Assembly: GCF_002043095.1 (NCBI RefSeq)
Contig: NZ_MVOC01000056.1
Span: forward strand, 1-64,000
From: Mycobacterium sp. AT1
GTDB taxonomy: Bacteria > Actinomycetota > Actinomycetes > Mycobacteriales > Mycobacteriaceae
DNA: 64,000 nucleotides
Direction: 5' to 3'
The notes under the pieces were generated by a model, which was given only the letters and a program-made list of their open reading frames with translations, was not told where the DNA came from and did no database searches. Made by a program: the position numbers and the translations under genes. Below are positions 35,425 through 44,260 of the stretch, piece by piece (the first letter of the stretch is position 1; each line of letters begins with the position of its first letter).

Positions 35425-35931
35425 GTGACCGCTGCCTACCTCGCGGCGTTCATCGTCGGCGGGATAGCGGTTCTCTCGGCGCTGTTCCTCGTCGACTTCG
35501 GCCATGGGGCCGGCCATGACGGTCTGCCCTTCCTCAGCCTGACCGGGGTGTCCGCCGCCCTGCTCGGCGCGGGTGCCGGCGGCCTGATCAGCTCCTGGGT
35601 CGGTTTCGGCGCCGTCGGCGCCGGACTCGTCGCGATCGCTGCAGCCGTCGTCCTGATGCTCGCGCTTCAGGGACTGCTGCTGCCGTACCTGCGCAGGCAG
35701 GAGTCGAACTCGCAGAAGTCGCGGTCGTCCTACATCGGCCTGCTAGGCACCGTCACCCTCGACGTCCCCGTCGGCAGCTGGGGCGAGGTGGCGTTCGTCG
35801 ACTCCGACGGGAACCGGGTGCGGGCCAGGGCGATCACCGAAGAGCCGGACGTCCTGACGAAGAACACCAGCGTCTACATCGCCGACGTCGATGCCGACTA
35901 CCTCCACGTCGTGGCGGTTCCCGACCACTAG
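35425..35931 (+). CDS. NfeD-like membrane protein
   Basis: Integral membrane protein of 168 aa, likely a partner of the adjacent flotillin in membrane microdomains. About three to four hydrophobic spans fill residues 3-90 (YLAAFIVGGIAVLSALFLV, LLGAGAGGLISSWVGFGAVG). The C-terminal part (about 100-165) has the small beta-barrel look of NfeD domains: SYIGLLGTVTLDVPVGSWGE ... TSVYIADVDADYLHVVAV. GTG 35425 is preceded by AGGGGGAAC. It lies 35 nt before the flotillin gene on the same strand, a pairing seen widely in bacteria (YuaF/FloT). It has no protease domain. Confidence 0.8.
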   Translation: MTAAYLAAFIVGGIAVLSALFLVDFGHGAGHDGLPFLSLTGVSAALLGAGAGGLISSWVGFGAVGAGLVAIAAAVVLMLALQGLLLPYLRRQESNSQKSRSSYIGLLGTVTLDVPVGSWGEVAFVDSDGNRVRARAITEEPDVLTKNTSVYIADVDADYLHVVAVPDH

Positions 35932-35966
35932 CGCCGTCCCCAACCACCAGAACGGAAGGCACCGCC

Positions 35967-37529
35967 GTGTCCACTCTCCTCATCGTCACGATCGCGGTCA
36001 TCGCCGGGCTCCTCCTGCTCGTCGTGCTCCCGCTGATCTACGTGAAGAACTACATCAAGGTGCCGCCAAACGAGGTGGCCGTGTTCACCGGTCGCGGCCA
36101 GCCCAAGGTGGTCCGCGGCGGAGCCCGGTTCCGGGTGCCAGGCATCGAACGGGTGGACATCATGTCCCTCGAGCCGTTCAACGTCAGCATCAACCTGCAG
36201 AACGCACTGTCCAACAACGGTGTGCCGGTCAACGTCGAAGCCGTCGGCCTGGTGCGCATCGGATCGGCCGACGAGGCCGTGCAGACCGCGGTGCAGCGGT
36301 TCCTCACCTCCGACCTCAGCGAACTGCAACGCCAAATCAACGAAATTCTGGCCGGCAGCCTGCGCGGCATCACCGCCACGATGACCGTCGAAGACCTCAA
36401 CTCGAACCGTGACACCCTGGCCCGCAGCGTGGTCGAGGAAGCAGGCAGCGACCTCGCCCGCATCGGCATGGAGGTCGACGTCCTCAAGATCGCCGGAATC
36501 TCCGACGCCAACGACTACCTGAAGTCACTCGGTCAGCGTCGCATCGCCGAAGTGAAGCGCGACGCGACCGTCGGTACCGCCGAGGCCGAGCGCGACGCGC
36601 AGATCCAGTCGGCGAAGGCCCGCCAAGCGGGTTCGGTCGCCCAAGCCGAGGCGGACACCGCGATCGCCATCGCCAACCAGAAGCGCGACGTCGAGCTCGC
36701 GAGGCTCCGCGCTCAGACCGAGGCCGAGAACGCCGAAGCCGACCAGGCGGGCCCGCTCGCGAACGCGCGGGCGCAGAAAGACGTCGGCATCGCCACCGAG
36801 CAGGCCGAGGCTGCGCGCATCCAGGCCCGCATCGAGGTGGAACAGCGGCGCAGCGAACAGGCCCAGGCGGCGCTGCAAGCAGACGTCATCGCGCCGGCCG
36901 AGGCGCAGCGCGCGGCCGACATCGCCCGTGCGGAGGGTCAGCGCCAAGCCGTCATCCTCGGTGCCGAAGCGCAGGCGGAATCCGCTCGTCGGGCTGGTCA
37001 GGCCGAGGCCGACGCCCGCAAGGCGGCGGCCGACGCACTCCGCGTCGAGAAGCAGGCCGAAGCGGACAGCCTGCAGGCGAAACTGGTCGCCGAGGCTGCG
37101 GGCAAGAAGGAACTCGCCGACGCCTCCCGGGTGGAACAGCTCGCCGAGGCGGCCGGCATCGAGGCCAAGCTCGTCGCCGAGGCCACCGGTAAGAAGGAGA
37201 TCGCCGCGGCGCTCAACAGCTACACCGCCGAGGCGGCGCGCATGCTGATGCTGCCCGACGTGCTGGCGTCGGTGGTCAAGGCCACCGAGGCAGCGGCAGC
37301 GCCGCTCGCCGAGATCGACCGCCTGTCGATCATCGGTGGGGCGGGCGACACCCAGGACGCGATGGGCGGCCTGCTTGGGGTCAGCCCGCTTGCGGTGGCC
37401 AAGATCGTCGAGGCGCTCAAGACCTCGGGGATCGACGTCGCCGCGATGCTGAATCGCTTCGGCGAGGAGACCACGACATCCGTCGCGGCCGCGGCGAACT
37501 CGCATCCGGTGGCCCCGCCGGCGTCCTGA
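35967..37529 (+). CDS. Flotillin/SPFH-domain protein
   Basis: Membrane scaffold of 520 aa. Residues 4-25 form an N-terminal hydrophobic anchor (LLIVTIAVIAGLLLLVVLPL). The SPFH domain follows (about 28-190: VPPNEVAVFTGRGQPKVVRG, GMEVDVLKIAGISDANDYLK). Then comes a long Ala/Glu/Gln-rich region (about 190-425) of EAEADA-like repeats that should form a coiled coil, and a C-terminal segment LLGVSPLAVAKIVEALKTSG. It is coupled with the NfeD-like gene. The role is probably organising membrane domains; no enzymatic activity is expected. GTG start at 35967. Confidence 0.9.
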   Translation: MSTLLIVTIAVIAGLLLLVVLPLIYVKNYIKVPPNEVAVFTGRGQPKVVRGGARFRVPGIERVDIMSLEPFNVSINLQNALSNNGVPVNVEAVGLVRIGSADEAVQTAVQRFLTSDLSELQRQINEILAGSLRGITATMTVEDLNSNRDTLARSVVEEAGSDLARIGMEVDVLKIAGISDANDYLKSLGQRRIAEVKRDATVGTAEAERDAQIQSAKARQAGSVAQAEADTAIAIANQKRDVELARLRAQTEAENAEADQAGPLANARAQKDVGIATEQAEAARIQARIEVEQRRSEQAQAALQADVIAPAEAQRAADIARAEGQRQAVILGAEAQAESARRAGQAEADARKAAADALRVEKQAEADSLQAKLVAEAAGKKELADASRVEQLAEAAGIEAKLVAEATGKKEIAAALNSYTAEAARMLMLPDVLASVVKATEAAAAPLAEIDRLSIIGGAGDTQDAMGGLLGVSPLAVAKIVEALKTSGIDVAAMLNRFGEETTTSVAAAANSHPVAPPAS

Positions 37530-37610
37530 GCGACGCCCACGCGATTCCGCCCTCCGAGTAACCGGCACTTGTCACCCGCTTCCAGGGTGATATTGGGTGG
37601 ACGACCAGCG

Positions 37611-37616
37611 CATAAT
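37611..37616 (+). promoter_or_regulatory. Putative -10 box before the Rec-flavoprotein gene
   Basis: CATAAT, one base off TATAAT and rare in such GC-rich DNA, lies eight bases before ATG 37625, suggesting a leaderless or near-leaderless mRNA for the downstream four-gene run. No convincing -35 box is present. Confidence 0.35.
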
Positions 37617-37624
37617 TGATCGCG

Positions 37625-39322
37625 ATGACCGGACCCACTTCGCAGCCCCGCCATCCCGTGATTCTGACCGTGGACGACGATCCCGCCGTGTCGCGCGCCG
37701 TGGCGCGCGACCTACGCCGTCATTACGGCGAGCGGTATCGCATCGTCCGCGCGGAGAGCGGGCCCGACGCGCTGGCGACCCTCAAGGAACTCAAGCTCCG
37801 CGGCGACACCGTCGCGGTGCTCGTCGCCGACTACCGGATGCCTCAGATGAGTGGCATCGAGTTCCTCGAGAAGGCGATGGACCTGTTTCCGCTGGCCAAG
37901 CGGGTGCTGCTGACTGCGTACGCCGACACTCACGCCGCCATCGACGCCATCAACGTCGTCGACCTCGACCACTACTTGCTGAAGCCTTGGGATCCGCCGG
38001 AGGAGAAGCTCTATCCGGTGATCGACGGGCTGCTCGAAGAATGGCGGGCCGTCGGCGACCGGGCGATGCCGTACACCAAGGTCATCGGGCACCGCTGGAA
38101 CCAGCGGTCGTGGGAGGTCCGCCAATTCCTGGCGCGCAACCAGTTCCCGTTCCGCGCCTACATGGCCGACGAACCGAAGGGCGAGCAGCTGCTCGACGCC
38201 GCCGGCCTCGACGGCCGCGACCTGCCCGTCGTGATCACCGAGAAGGGTGAGGCGATCGTCGAGCCGACCGACGGCCAACTGGCCGAGCTGCTCGGACTGT
38301 CGACTGAACCGTCACTGCCGATGTACGACCTAGCGGTCATCGGCGGCGGTCCCGCGGGGCTGGCGTCGGCGGTGTACGGCGCCTCCGAGGGACTCGAGAC
38401 CGTGCTCATCGAACGCACCACGACCGGCGGACAAGCCGGTCGCAGCTCGCGGATCGAGAACTACCTCGGCTTCCCGATCGGCGTCTCGGGAGCCGAGCTG
38501 ACCAACTCCGCCCGCAGGCAGGCCGAGCGGTTCGGCGCCGAGGTCATCACCACACGCGACGTCGTCAAGCTGCACGTCGGCGAGGCCGCCCCGACCATCG
38601 AGTTCGAGGACGGCAGCACCATCGGTGCCCGCGCGGTCATCCTCGCGACCGGCGTCGAATACCAGGAACTCAAGGTCGTCGGCTGCTGGAGCGACCCCGC
38701 GGACCCGGACGGCTGCAACTACGTCGGCCGCGGCGTCTACTACGGGGCTTCGGTGTCCGACGCCGAGGAGTGTCGCGGCGAAGACGTCTACATCGTGGGC
38801 GGCGCAAACTCGGCAGGCCAGGCCGCGATGTTCATGTCCAAGACCGCCAAGTCGGTGACGCTGCTGGTGCGCGGCCCCTCGTTGGAGGCGTCGATGTCGC
38901 ACTACCTGATCGAACAGATCGAGGGCAACGACAAGATCAAGGTCAGGACCTGCACCGAGGTGGTCGACACGATCGGCGAGGACGACCACCTGTCCGGGCT
39001 GGTGCTGCAGGACCGGCAGTCCGGCGAGCGCACCACGGTGCCATCGGGTCGGTTGTGCTGCTTCATCGGCGCGAGCCCGCGGACCGAATGGCTCGACGGC
39101 GTCCTCGCCCTCGACGAGCGCGGTTTCGTGCTGGCCGGGCCGGACCTGAAGGACGTCTGCGGCTGGAACCGGGAACGTCCGCCGCACCACTTGGAAACAA
39201 GTGTGCCCGGTGTGTTTGTTGCAGGAGACGTGCGCTCTGAATCCGCGAAGCGAGTGGCGGCCGCCGTCGGTGAAGGGTCGATGGCCGTGATGCTGGTGCA
39301 CCGCTACCTGGCCGAAGCGTGA
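37625..39322 (+). CDS. Receiver domain / glutaredoxin-like / thioredoxin-reductase-like flavoprotein fusion lacking redox cysteines
   Basis: 565 aa. Residues 10-130 are a response-regulator receiver domain (LTVDDDPAVSR, phospho-acceptor Asp69 in VADYRMPQMSG, LLTAYAD, LKPWDPP). Residues about 155-225 resemble a glutaredoxin fold (WEVRQFLARNQFPFRAYMAD ... LPVVITEKGEAIVEP) but have no CXXC. From about 235 it is thioredoxin-reductase-like, with FAD loop VIGGGPAGLASAVYGAS and NADPH loop IVGGANSAGQAAMF. The place of the CATC disulfide reads YYGASVSDAEEC, so it cannot be a normal thioredoxin reductase. ATG 37625 is preferred to TTG 37616. The histidine kinase follows 43 nt later and is the likely phosphodonor. 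Confidence 0.85.
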   Translation: MTGPTSQPRHPVILTVDDDPAVSRAVARDLRRHYGERYRIVRAESGPDALATLKELKLRGDTVAVLVADYRMPQMSGIEFLEKAMDLFPLAKRVLLTAYADTHAAIDAINVVDLDHYLLKPWDPPEEKLYPVIDGLLEEWRAVGDRAMPYTKVIGHRWNQRSWEVRQFLARNQFPFRAYMADEPKGEQLLDAAGLDGRDLPVVITEKGEAIVEPTDGQLAELLGLSTEPSLPMYDLAVIGGGPAGLASAVYGASEGLETVLIERTTTGGQAGRSSRIENYLGFPIGVSGAELTNSARRQAERFGAEVITTRDVVKLHVGEAAPTIEFEDGSTIGARAVILATGVEYQELKVVGCWSDPADPDGCNYVGRGVYYGASVSDAEECRGEDVYIVGGANSAGQAAMFMSKTAKSVTLLVRGPSLEASMSHYLIEQIEGNDKIKVRTCTEVVDTIGEDDHLSGLVLQDRQSGERTTVPSGRLCCFIGASPRTEWLDGVLALDERGFVLAGPDLKDVCGWNRERPPHHLETSVPGVFVAGDVRSESAKRVAAAVGEGSMAVMLVHRYLAEA

Positions 39323-39365
39323 GTGCCGGCGCCGCCGGCGAAGCCTAGAGAGAAGGACTGTCCCC

Positions 39366-40835
39366 ATGGGCGAAACGTGTCTGCCCGACGAGCTCCGGAC
39401 GCTGTTCCTGTTCGAGAAGCTGACCGACCGTCAGCTGAGGTCGCTGTGCGACCACGGGCACCTCGCGCGGTTCGAGCCGGGTCCGATCTGCATCGAGGGC
39501 GAGGCGGCGACCTGCTTCTACGTCCTCATCGAGGGTGAGCTGGCGATGTCGAAGCGCTCCGGCGGCGCGGACATCGAAACCAACCGGACCTCGCAGCGCG
39601 GCGTCTACTGCGGTGCGTGGAGCGCCTACGTCGACGGCGTGCCCCAGGTATACGAGTCGTCGGTGCGGGTCACGAAGCCGTCGAAGTTCTTCGTCCTTGA
39701 CGCGACCGCGTTCGGCGAGTTCGTCAAGACCGAGCTCCCGATGGCGGTGCACCTGCTCGAGGGTCTCAAGGTCGGCGGGCTGCGCCAGCGCCAAATCATC
39801 GACCAGCGGGAGAAGCTGCTCGCGCTCGGTCAGCTGTCGGCGGGCCTGACCCACCAGCTCAACAATCCGGCCGCGGCGGCCGCTCGGGCCGTCTCGGACC
39901 TGCGCGAGAAGATCGCGGGCATGCGGCACAAGCTCGCGATGCTGGCCGACGGGAAGTTCAGCCCGGAGGGTTTGCGCGTCCTGGTCACCATCCAGGAGGA
40001 GGTGGCCGAACAGGTTGCCAAGTCCAAGGCGCTTGAGTTGACGGCGCTGGAGGCCTCCGACCGCGAGGACGCGATCGGCGACTGGCTCGAGGACCACGGC
40101 ATCGTCGGGGCCTGGGACTACGCCCCGACGTTCGTCGAAGCGGGTCTGGACATCGACTGGCTGGAACGCATTTCCGCCTCGGTCGACGAGGTCGACGCGA
40201 CCGCGTCCCTGCAGGGCGCGATCGGGTGGCTTCGATACACCATCGACACCGAGCTCATGATGAACCAGATCGCCGAGGCAAGCAGCCGCATCTCGGCACT
40301 GCTGGCCGGCGCCAAGCAGTACTCCCAGATGGACCGCGCGCCGTACCAGAGCGCCAACGTCCACGAGCTCTTTCGCAGCACCGTCATGATGTTCGGCGAG
40401 AAGCTCGGCAAGGACAAGCCGGTGAAGCTGATCAAGGAACTCGACAAGTCGCTTCCCGAAATCCAGTGCTATCCAGGCGATCTCAACCAGGTGTGGACCA
40501 ACATCATCGACAACGCGATCCAGGCGATGGGTGGACACGGCACGCTGACGCTCCGCACCTCGGCCGTCGGCGAGGACGCGATCAAGGTGGAGATCTGCGA
40601 CGACGGGCCGGGCATCCCGCCCGACATCGCCGACCGCATCTTCACGCCGTTCTTCACCACCAAGGCCTTCGGCGAGGGCACCGGACTCGGACTCGACCTG
40701 GCCTGGCGCATCGTCGCCCAGAAGCACCACGGCAACATCCGCGTGGAGTCCAAGCCCGGTGACACGCGCTTCGTCATCGTGCTGCCGTTGGTGGCTCCCA
40801 AGCCGGAAGAGGCGCCGGCCGACGTCGCGGAATAG
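39366..40835 (+). CDS. Cytoplasmic sensor histidine kinase with N-terminal cyclic-nucleotide-binding-type domain
   Basis: 489 aa with no membrane span. Residues about 10-135 fit a cNMP-binding (CNB) fold (LFLFEKLTDRQLRSLCDHGH, EGEAATCFYVLIEGELAMSK). A HisKA-like segment has LGQLSAGLTHQLNNP with phospho-acceptor His163. A long insert (about 190-300) separates it from the HATPase domain with VWTNIIDNAIQAM (N box), CDDGPGIP (G1) and GTGLGLDLAWRI (G2). It probably phosphorylates the receiver domain of the upstream flavoprotein. AGAAGGA lies nine bases before ATG 39366. Whether the CNB pocket binds cAMP or cGMP cannot be told from the sequence. Confidence 0.86.
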   Translation: MGETCLPDELRTLFLFEKLTDRQLRSLCDHGHLARFEPGPICIEGEAATCFYVLIEGELAMSKRSGGADIETNRTSQRGVYCGAWSAYVDGVPQVYESSVRVTKPSKFFVLDATAFGEFVKTELPMAVHLLEGLKVGGLRQRQIIDQREKLLALGQLSAGLTHQLNNPAAAAARAVSDLREKIAGMRHKLAMLADGKFSPEGLRVLVTIQEEVAEQVAKSKALELTALEASDREDAIGDWLEDHGIVGAWDYAPTFVEAGLDIDWLERISASVDEVDATASLQGAIGWLRYTIDTELMMNQIAEASSRISALLAGAKQYSQMDRAPYQSANVHELFRSTVMMFGEKLGKDKPVKLIKELDKSLPEIQCYPGDLNQVWTNIIDNAIQAMGGHGTLTLRTSAVGEDAIKVEICDDGPGIPPDIADRIFTPFFTTKAFGEGTGLGLDLAWRIVAQKHHGNIRVESKPGDTRFVIVLPLVAPKPEEAPADVAE

Positions 40836-40864
40836 TCGCGCTGCCGAACGGGGTTGACCCCACC

Positions 40865-41710
40865 ATGGCCAAACCAGAGCTCGGCAAGTTCGGCGTCTTC
40901 GGTCACTACCAGCAGTGGCAGCAGGTGCCACCCAAGCAGCTTCGTGAGATCGAAGCCCTCGGCTACGGCGCCATCTGGGCCGGCGGGTCGCCACCCGCCG
41001 AGCTCGACTGGGTGGATTCCATCCTCGGTGAGACCGAGAAGCTGGCGCTGGCCACTGGCATCGTCAACATCTGGACCGCCGCGGCCGGCCCCACCGCCGA
41101 GTCGTTCCACCGCATCGACGCGGCGTACCCGAACCGGTTCCTCCTCGGCATCGGCGTCGGGCACCCCGAGGCGCACACCGAGTACAAGAAGCCCTACGAC
41201 GCCCTCACCGAGTATCTCGACGAGCTCGACCGATACGGCGTCCCCAAGGATCGCCGCGTCGTCGCAGCCCTCGGGCCGCAGGTGCTCAAGCTCTCGGCAC
41301 GTCGTAGCGCGGGCGCACACCCGTACCTGACCACGCCCGAACACACCAGGCAGGCACGGGAACTGCTGGGCCCCGACGCGTTCATCGCACCCGAGCACAA
41401 GGTCGTCCTGACCTCGGACTCCGAACAGGCGCGCGCCGTGGGACGCAAGGCACTCGAGGTCTACTTGAACCTGGCCAACTACCTCAACAACTGGAAGCGG
41501 CTCGGCTTCACCGACGCCGACGTCGCGAAGCCCGGCAGCGACGCGCTGGTGGACGCCGTCGTCGCCCATGGCACGGTGGACGCCGTGGCCGCGCAACTCT
41601 CCGAGCACCTCGCCGCCGGGGCCGATCATGTTCCGGTTCAGGTGCTGACGGGTACAGACAAGCTGGTGCCCGCGCTCGCCGAGTTGGCTGGACCGCTGGG
41701 CCTGAAGTAG
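40865..41710 (+). CDS. LLM-class F420-dependent oxidoreductase, copy 1
   Basis: Luciferase-like TIM-barrel oxidoreductase of 281 aa, of the type that uses cofactor F420 in mycobacteria. It has LGYGAIWAGGSPPAELDWVD, LATGIVNIWTAAAGP, FLLGIGVGHPEAHTEYKKPY and AGAHPYLTTPEHTRQAR. It matches Rv3463 in position (next to rmlB and infA). It follows the kinase gene by 29 nt and precedes a clear paralogue by 41 nt. The substrate is unknown, and F420 use is inferred from family and organism. Confidence 0.88.
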   Translation: MAKPELGKFGVFGHYQQWQQVPPKQLREIEALGYGAIWAGGSPPAELDWVDSILGETEKLALATGIVNIWTAAAGPTAESFHRIDAAYPNRFLLGIGVGHPEAHTEYKKPYDALTEYLDELDRYGVPKDRRVVAALGPQVLKLSARRSAGAHPYLTTPEHTRQARELLGPDAFIAPEHKVVLTSDSEQARAVGRKALEVYLNLANYLNNWKRLGFTDADVAKPGSDALVDAVVAHGTVDAVAAQLSEHLAAGADHVPVQVLTGTDKLVPALAELAGPLGLK

Positions 41711-41751
41711 TCAACCCCAGACCAACCCCATCCGAAGGGACCGCTTCACCC

Positions 41752-42609
41752 ATGACTGACGCAACCGATCTCAAGCCCAACCTCGGGCGCTTCGGCGTCT
41801 GGACCTTCGGGGCGGTGACCCCAGAGCAGGCCAAGGAGATCGAGAGGCTGGGGTACGGCGCCGTCTGGGTGGGCGGGTCGCCCGCCGCCGACCTGGCATT
41901 CGTCGAACCCATCCTCGAGGCGACGACGTCGTTGCAGGTGGCGACGGGCATCGTCAACGTGTGGACGGCCCCGGCCGCCGATGTGGCCGAGTCCTACCAC
42001 CGCATCGAGAAGGCCCACCCCGGCCGCTTCCTGCTGGGCATCGGGATCGGGCACCCCGAACACACCGACGAGTACCGCAAGCCCTATGACGTGCTGGTCG
42101 AATACCTCGACGCGCTCGACGCCGCCAACGTTCCGACCAGCCGTCGCGTGCTCGCCGCGCTGGGCCCGAAGGTGCTCAAGCTGGCAGCCGTGCGCAGCGC
42201 AGGCGCCCATCCGTACCTGACGACGCCGGAGCACACCGCCCAGGCTCACGCACTGATCGGCAACGCGGTGTTCCTGGCTCCCGAGCACAAGGTGGTCCTC
42301 GCCAGGGATGCGGCCCAGGCCCGCGAGATCGGTCGGCAGACCGTCGAGTTCTACCTTGACCTGAGCAACTACGTGAACAACTGGAAGCGGCTGGGCTTCA
42401 CCGACGCCGACGTGCAGAAGCCCGGCAGCGACAAGCTGATCGACGCGGTGGTGGCTCACGGCACGCCCGACGACGTCGCCAGGCGGCTGCAGGAGCACGT
42501 CGACGCAGGCGCCGACCACGTCTGCATTCAGGTCCTGGGCGGCGAGGACGCGCTGATTCCGACGTTGGCCGAACTGGCGGGACCGTTGGGGCTTTCGGCC
42601 AGCGAGTAG
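41752..42609 (+). CDS. LLM-class F420-dependent oxidoreductase, copy 2
   Basis: Paralogue of the upstream gene, 285 aa, alignable over its full length with the same blocks: LGYGAVWVGGSPAADLAFVE, VATGIVNVWTAPAADVAESY, FLLGIGIGHPEHTDEYRKPY and AGAHPYLTTPEHTAQAH. It differs most at the N-terminus (WTFGAVTPEQAKEI against HYQQWQQVPPKQLREI), which lies near the active site in this fold, so substrates may differ. ATG 41752. A tandem duplication followed by divergence is the simplest explanation. Confidence 0.88.
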   Translation: MTDATDLKPNLGRFGVWTFGAVTPEQAKEIERLGYGAVWVGGSPAADLAFVEPILEATTSLQVATGIVNVWTAPAADVAESYHRIEKAHPGRFLLGIGIGHPEHTDEYRKPYDVLVEYLDALDAANVPTSRRVLAALGPKVLKLAAVRSAGAHPYLTTPEHTAQAHALIGNAVFLAPEHKVVLARDAAQAREIGRQTVEFYLDLSNYVNNWKRLGFTDADVQKPGSDKLIDAVVAHGTPDDVARRLQEHVDAGADHVCIQVLGGEDALIPTLAELAGPLGLSASE

Positions 42610-42637
42610 ATCGGGCCACCCGCTAGGGTTTGTGACC

Positions 42638-43633
42638 ATGCGTCTGCTGGTCACCGGGGGTGCCGGTTTCATCGGCGCGAACTTCGTCCACGCCGCCGTG
42701 CGGGAGCATCCCGACGCATCCGTGACGGTGCTCGACGCCTTGACCTACGCGGGCAGTCGCGAGTCGTTGGCGCCCGTCGCCGACGACGTCCGCCTGGTGC
42801 ACGGCGACGTCGGCGACGCCGAACTGGTCGAGAAGCTGGTCGCCGAGACCGACGCCGTCGTGCACTTCGCGGCCGAGACGCACGTCGACAATTCGTTGGC
42901 CGATCCCGGGGCGTTCCTGCGCACCAACGTCGTCGGCACGTTCACCGTGCTGGAAGCCGTTCGCAGGCACGGCATTCGGCTGCACCACGTGTCCACCGAC
43001 GAGGTGTACGGCGACCTGCCTCTTGACGATCCCATCCGGTTCACCGAGGCCACCCCGTACGACCCGTCGAGCCCGTATTCGGCGACCAAGGCGGCGTCGG
43101 ACATGCTGGTGCGATCGTGGGTGCGGTCCTTTCGCGTGCGGGCTACGATCTCCAACTGCTCCAACAACTATGGGCCGTATCAGCACGTCGAGAAGTTCAT
43201 TCCGCGGCAGATCACCAACGTCCTCACGGGGCGACGTCCGAAGCTGTACGGGTTCGGAGCCAACGTCCGCGACTGGATTCACGTCACCGACCACAACCGC
43301 GCGGTGTGGCGAATCCTGGCCGACGGCGAACTGGGGCGCACCTATCTGATCGGCGCCGACGGCGAGCGCGACAACCTCACGGTGATGCGCACCCTGCTGC
43401 GGCTGATGGGTCGCGATCCCGACGACTTCGACCACGTGACCGACCGGGCGGGCCACGATCTGCGGTACGCGATCGACTCGTCGGCGCTTCGCGACGAATT
43501 GGGCTGGACGCCGCAGCACGACGACTTCGAGTCCGGCCTCGCCGCGACGATCGCGTGGTACCGCGACAACGAATCATGGTGGGCGCAGGCGAAGGACGCG
43601 TCAGAGGCAATGTACGAGGAGCGCAACCAGTGA
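42638..43633 (+). CDS. rmlB: dTDP-glucose 4,6-dehydratase RmlB
   Basis: Second step of dTDP-L-rhamnose synthesis, needed for the rhamnose linker between peptidoglycan and arabinogalactan. It is 331 aa from ATG 42638. NAD-binding RLLVTGGAGFIGANF at the start, STDEVYGDL and the catalytic YSATKAASD are present, as are NNYGPYQHVEKFIPRQI and GANVRDWIHVTDH. A GTG at 42632 adds two residues. TAGGGT (42624-42629) eight bases before the ATG suggests a leaderless transcript. Its stop overlaps the rmlC start as GTGA. Confidence 0.95.
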   Translation: MRLLVTGGAGFIGANFVHAAVREHPDASVTVLDALTYAGSRESLAPVADDVRLVHGDVGDAELVEKLVAETDAVVHFAAETHVDNSLADPGAFLRTNVVGTFTVLEAVRRHGIRLHHVSTDEVYGDLPLDDPIRFTEATPYDPSSPYSATKAASDMLVRSWVRSFRVRATISNCSNNYGPYQHVEKFIPRQITNVLTGRRPKLYGFGANVRDWIHVTDHNRAVWRILADGELGRTYLIGADGERDNLTVMRTLLRLMGRDPDDFDHVTDRAGHDLRYAIDSSALRDELGWTPQHDDFESGLAATIAWYRDNESWWAQAKDASEAMYEERNQ

Positions 43634-44241
43634 CCTTCCGCGAGCTGTCGATTCCCGGCGCATGGGAGATCACGCCGACCGTCCGCCCCGACCCCCGCGG
43701 CCGGTTCTTCGAGTGGTTCACCGACGACGAGTTCACCGCGATGACCGGGCACTCCCTCGATCTGCGGCAGGCCAACGTGTCGGTCTCCGCGGCGGGCGTG
43801 CTGCGGGGCCTGCACTTCGCCCAGCTGCCACCGAGCCAGGCCAAGTACGTGACGTGCGTGCGGGGCGCGGTGTTCGACGTGGTCGTCGACGTCCGGGTCG
43901 GCTCGGCGACATTCGGTCAGTGGGATTCCGTGCTGCTCGACGACCGCGACCACCGGACCGTCTATCTTTCGGAGGGCTTGGCGCACGGATTCCTTGCGCT
44001 GCAAGATGATTCGACGGTGACCTACCTCTGCTCGGCGGGCTACTCCCCCACCCGCGAACACACCATCTGCCCAACCGATCCCGCAATCGGCGTTGACTGG
44101 CCGCTCGTCGACGGGGCGGTACCGAACCTCTCCGAGCGCGACGCCGCCGCCCCGACCCTCGACGACGTTCTCTCGGCAGGGCTGCTGCCCACGTGGGACG
44201 AGGCGCAGGCCTTCGTCGAGGGCCTCGGCTCCCGCCCCTAA
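43630..44241 (+). CDS. rmlC: dTDP-4-dehydrorhamnose 3,5-epimerase RmlC
   Basis: Third step of dTDP-L-rhamnose synthesis. It is a 203-aa cupin. It has DPRGRFFEWF, QANVSVSAAGVLRGLHFAQL with the catalytic His, KYVTCVRGAVFDVVVDVRVG and YLSEGLAHGFLAL. GTG 43630 overlaps the rmlB stop, so the pair is translationally coupled. The order rmlB-rmlC next to the F420-type oxidoreductase is the same as Rv3463-3465. Confidence 0.95.
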   Translation: MTFRELSIPGAWEITPTVRPDPRGRFFEWFTDDEFTAMTGHSLDLRQANVSVSAAGVLRGLHFAQLPPSQAKYVTCVRGAVFDVVVDVRVGSATFGQWDSVLLDDRDHRTVYLSEGLAHGFLALQDDSTVTYLCSAGYSPTREHTICPTDPAIGVDWPLVDGAVPNLSERDAAAPTLDDVLSAGLLPTWDEAQAFVEGLGSRP

Positions 44242-44260
44242 ACCCCCGCCGCCCCACCCC

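Noticed and set aside
37625..39322. Plain thioredoxin reductase annotation
   Set aside because: The active-site CXXC is absent and an N-terminal receiver domain is fused, so disulfide reductase activity is not supported.
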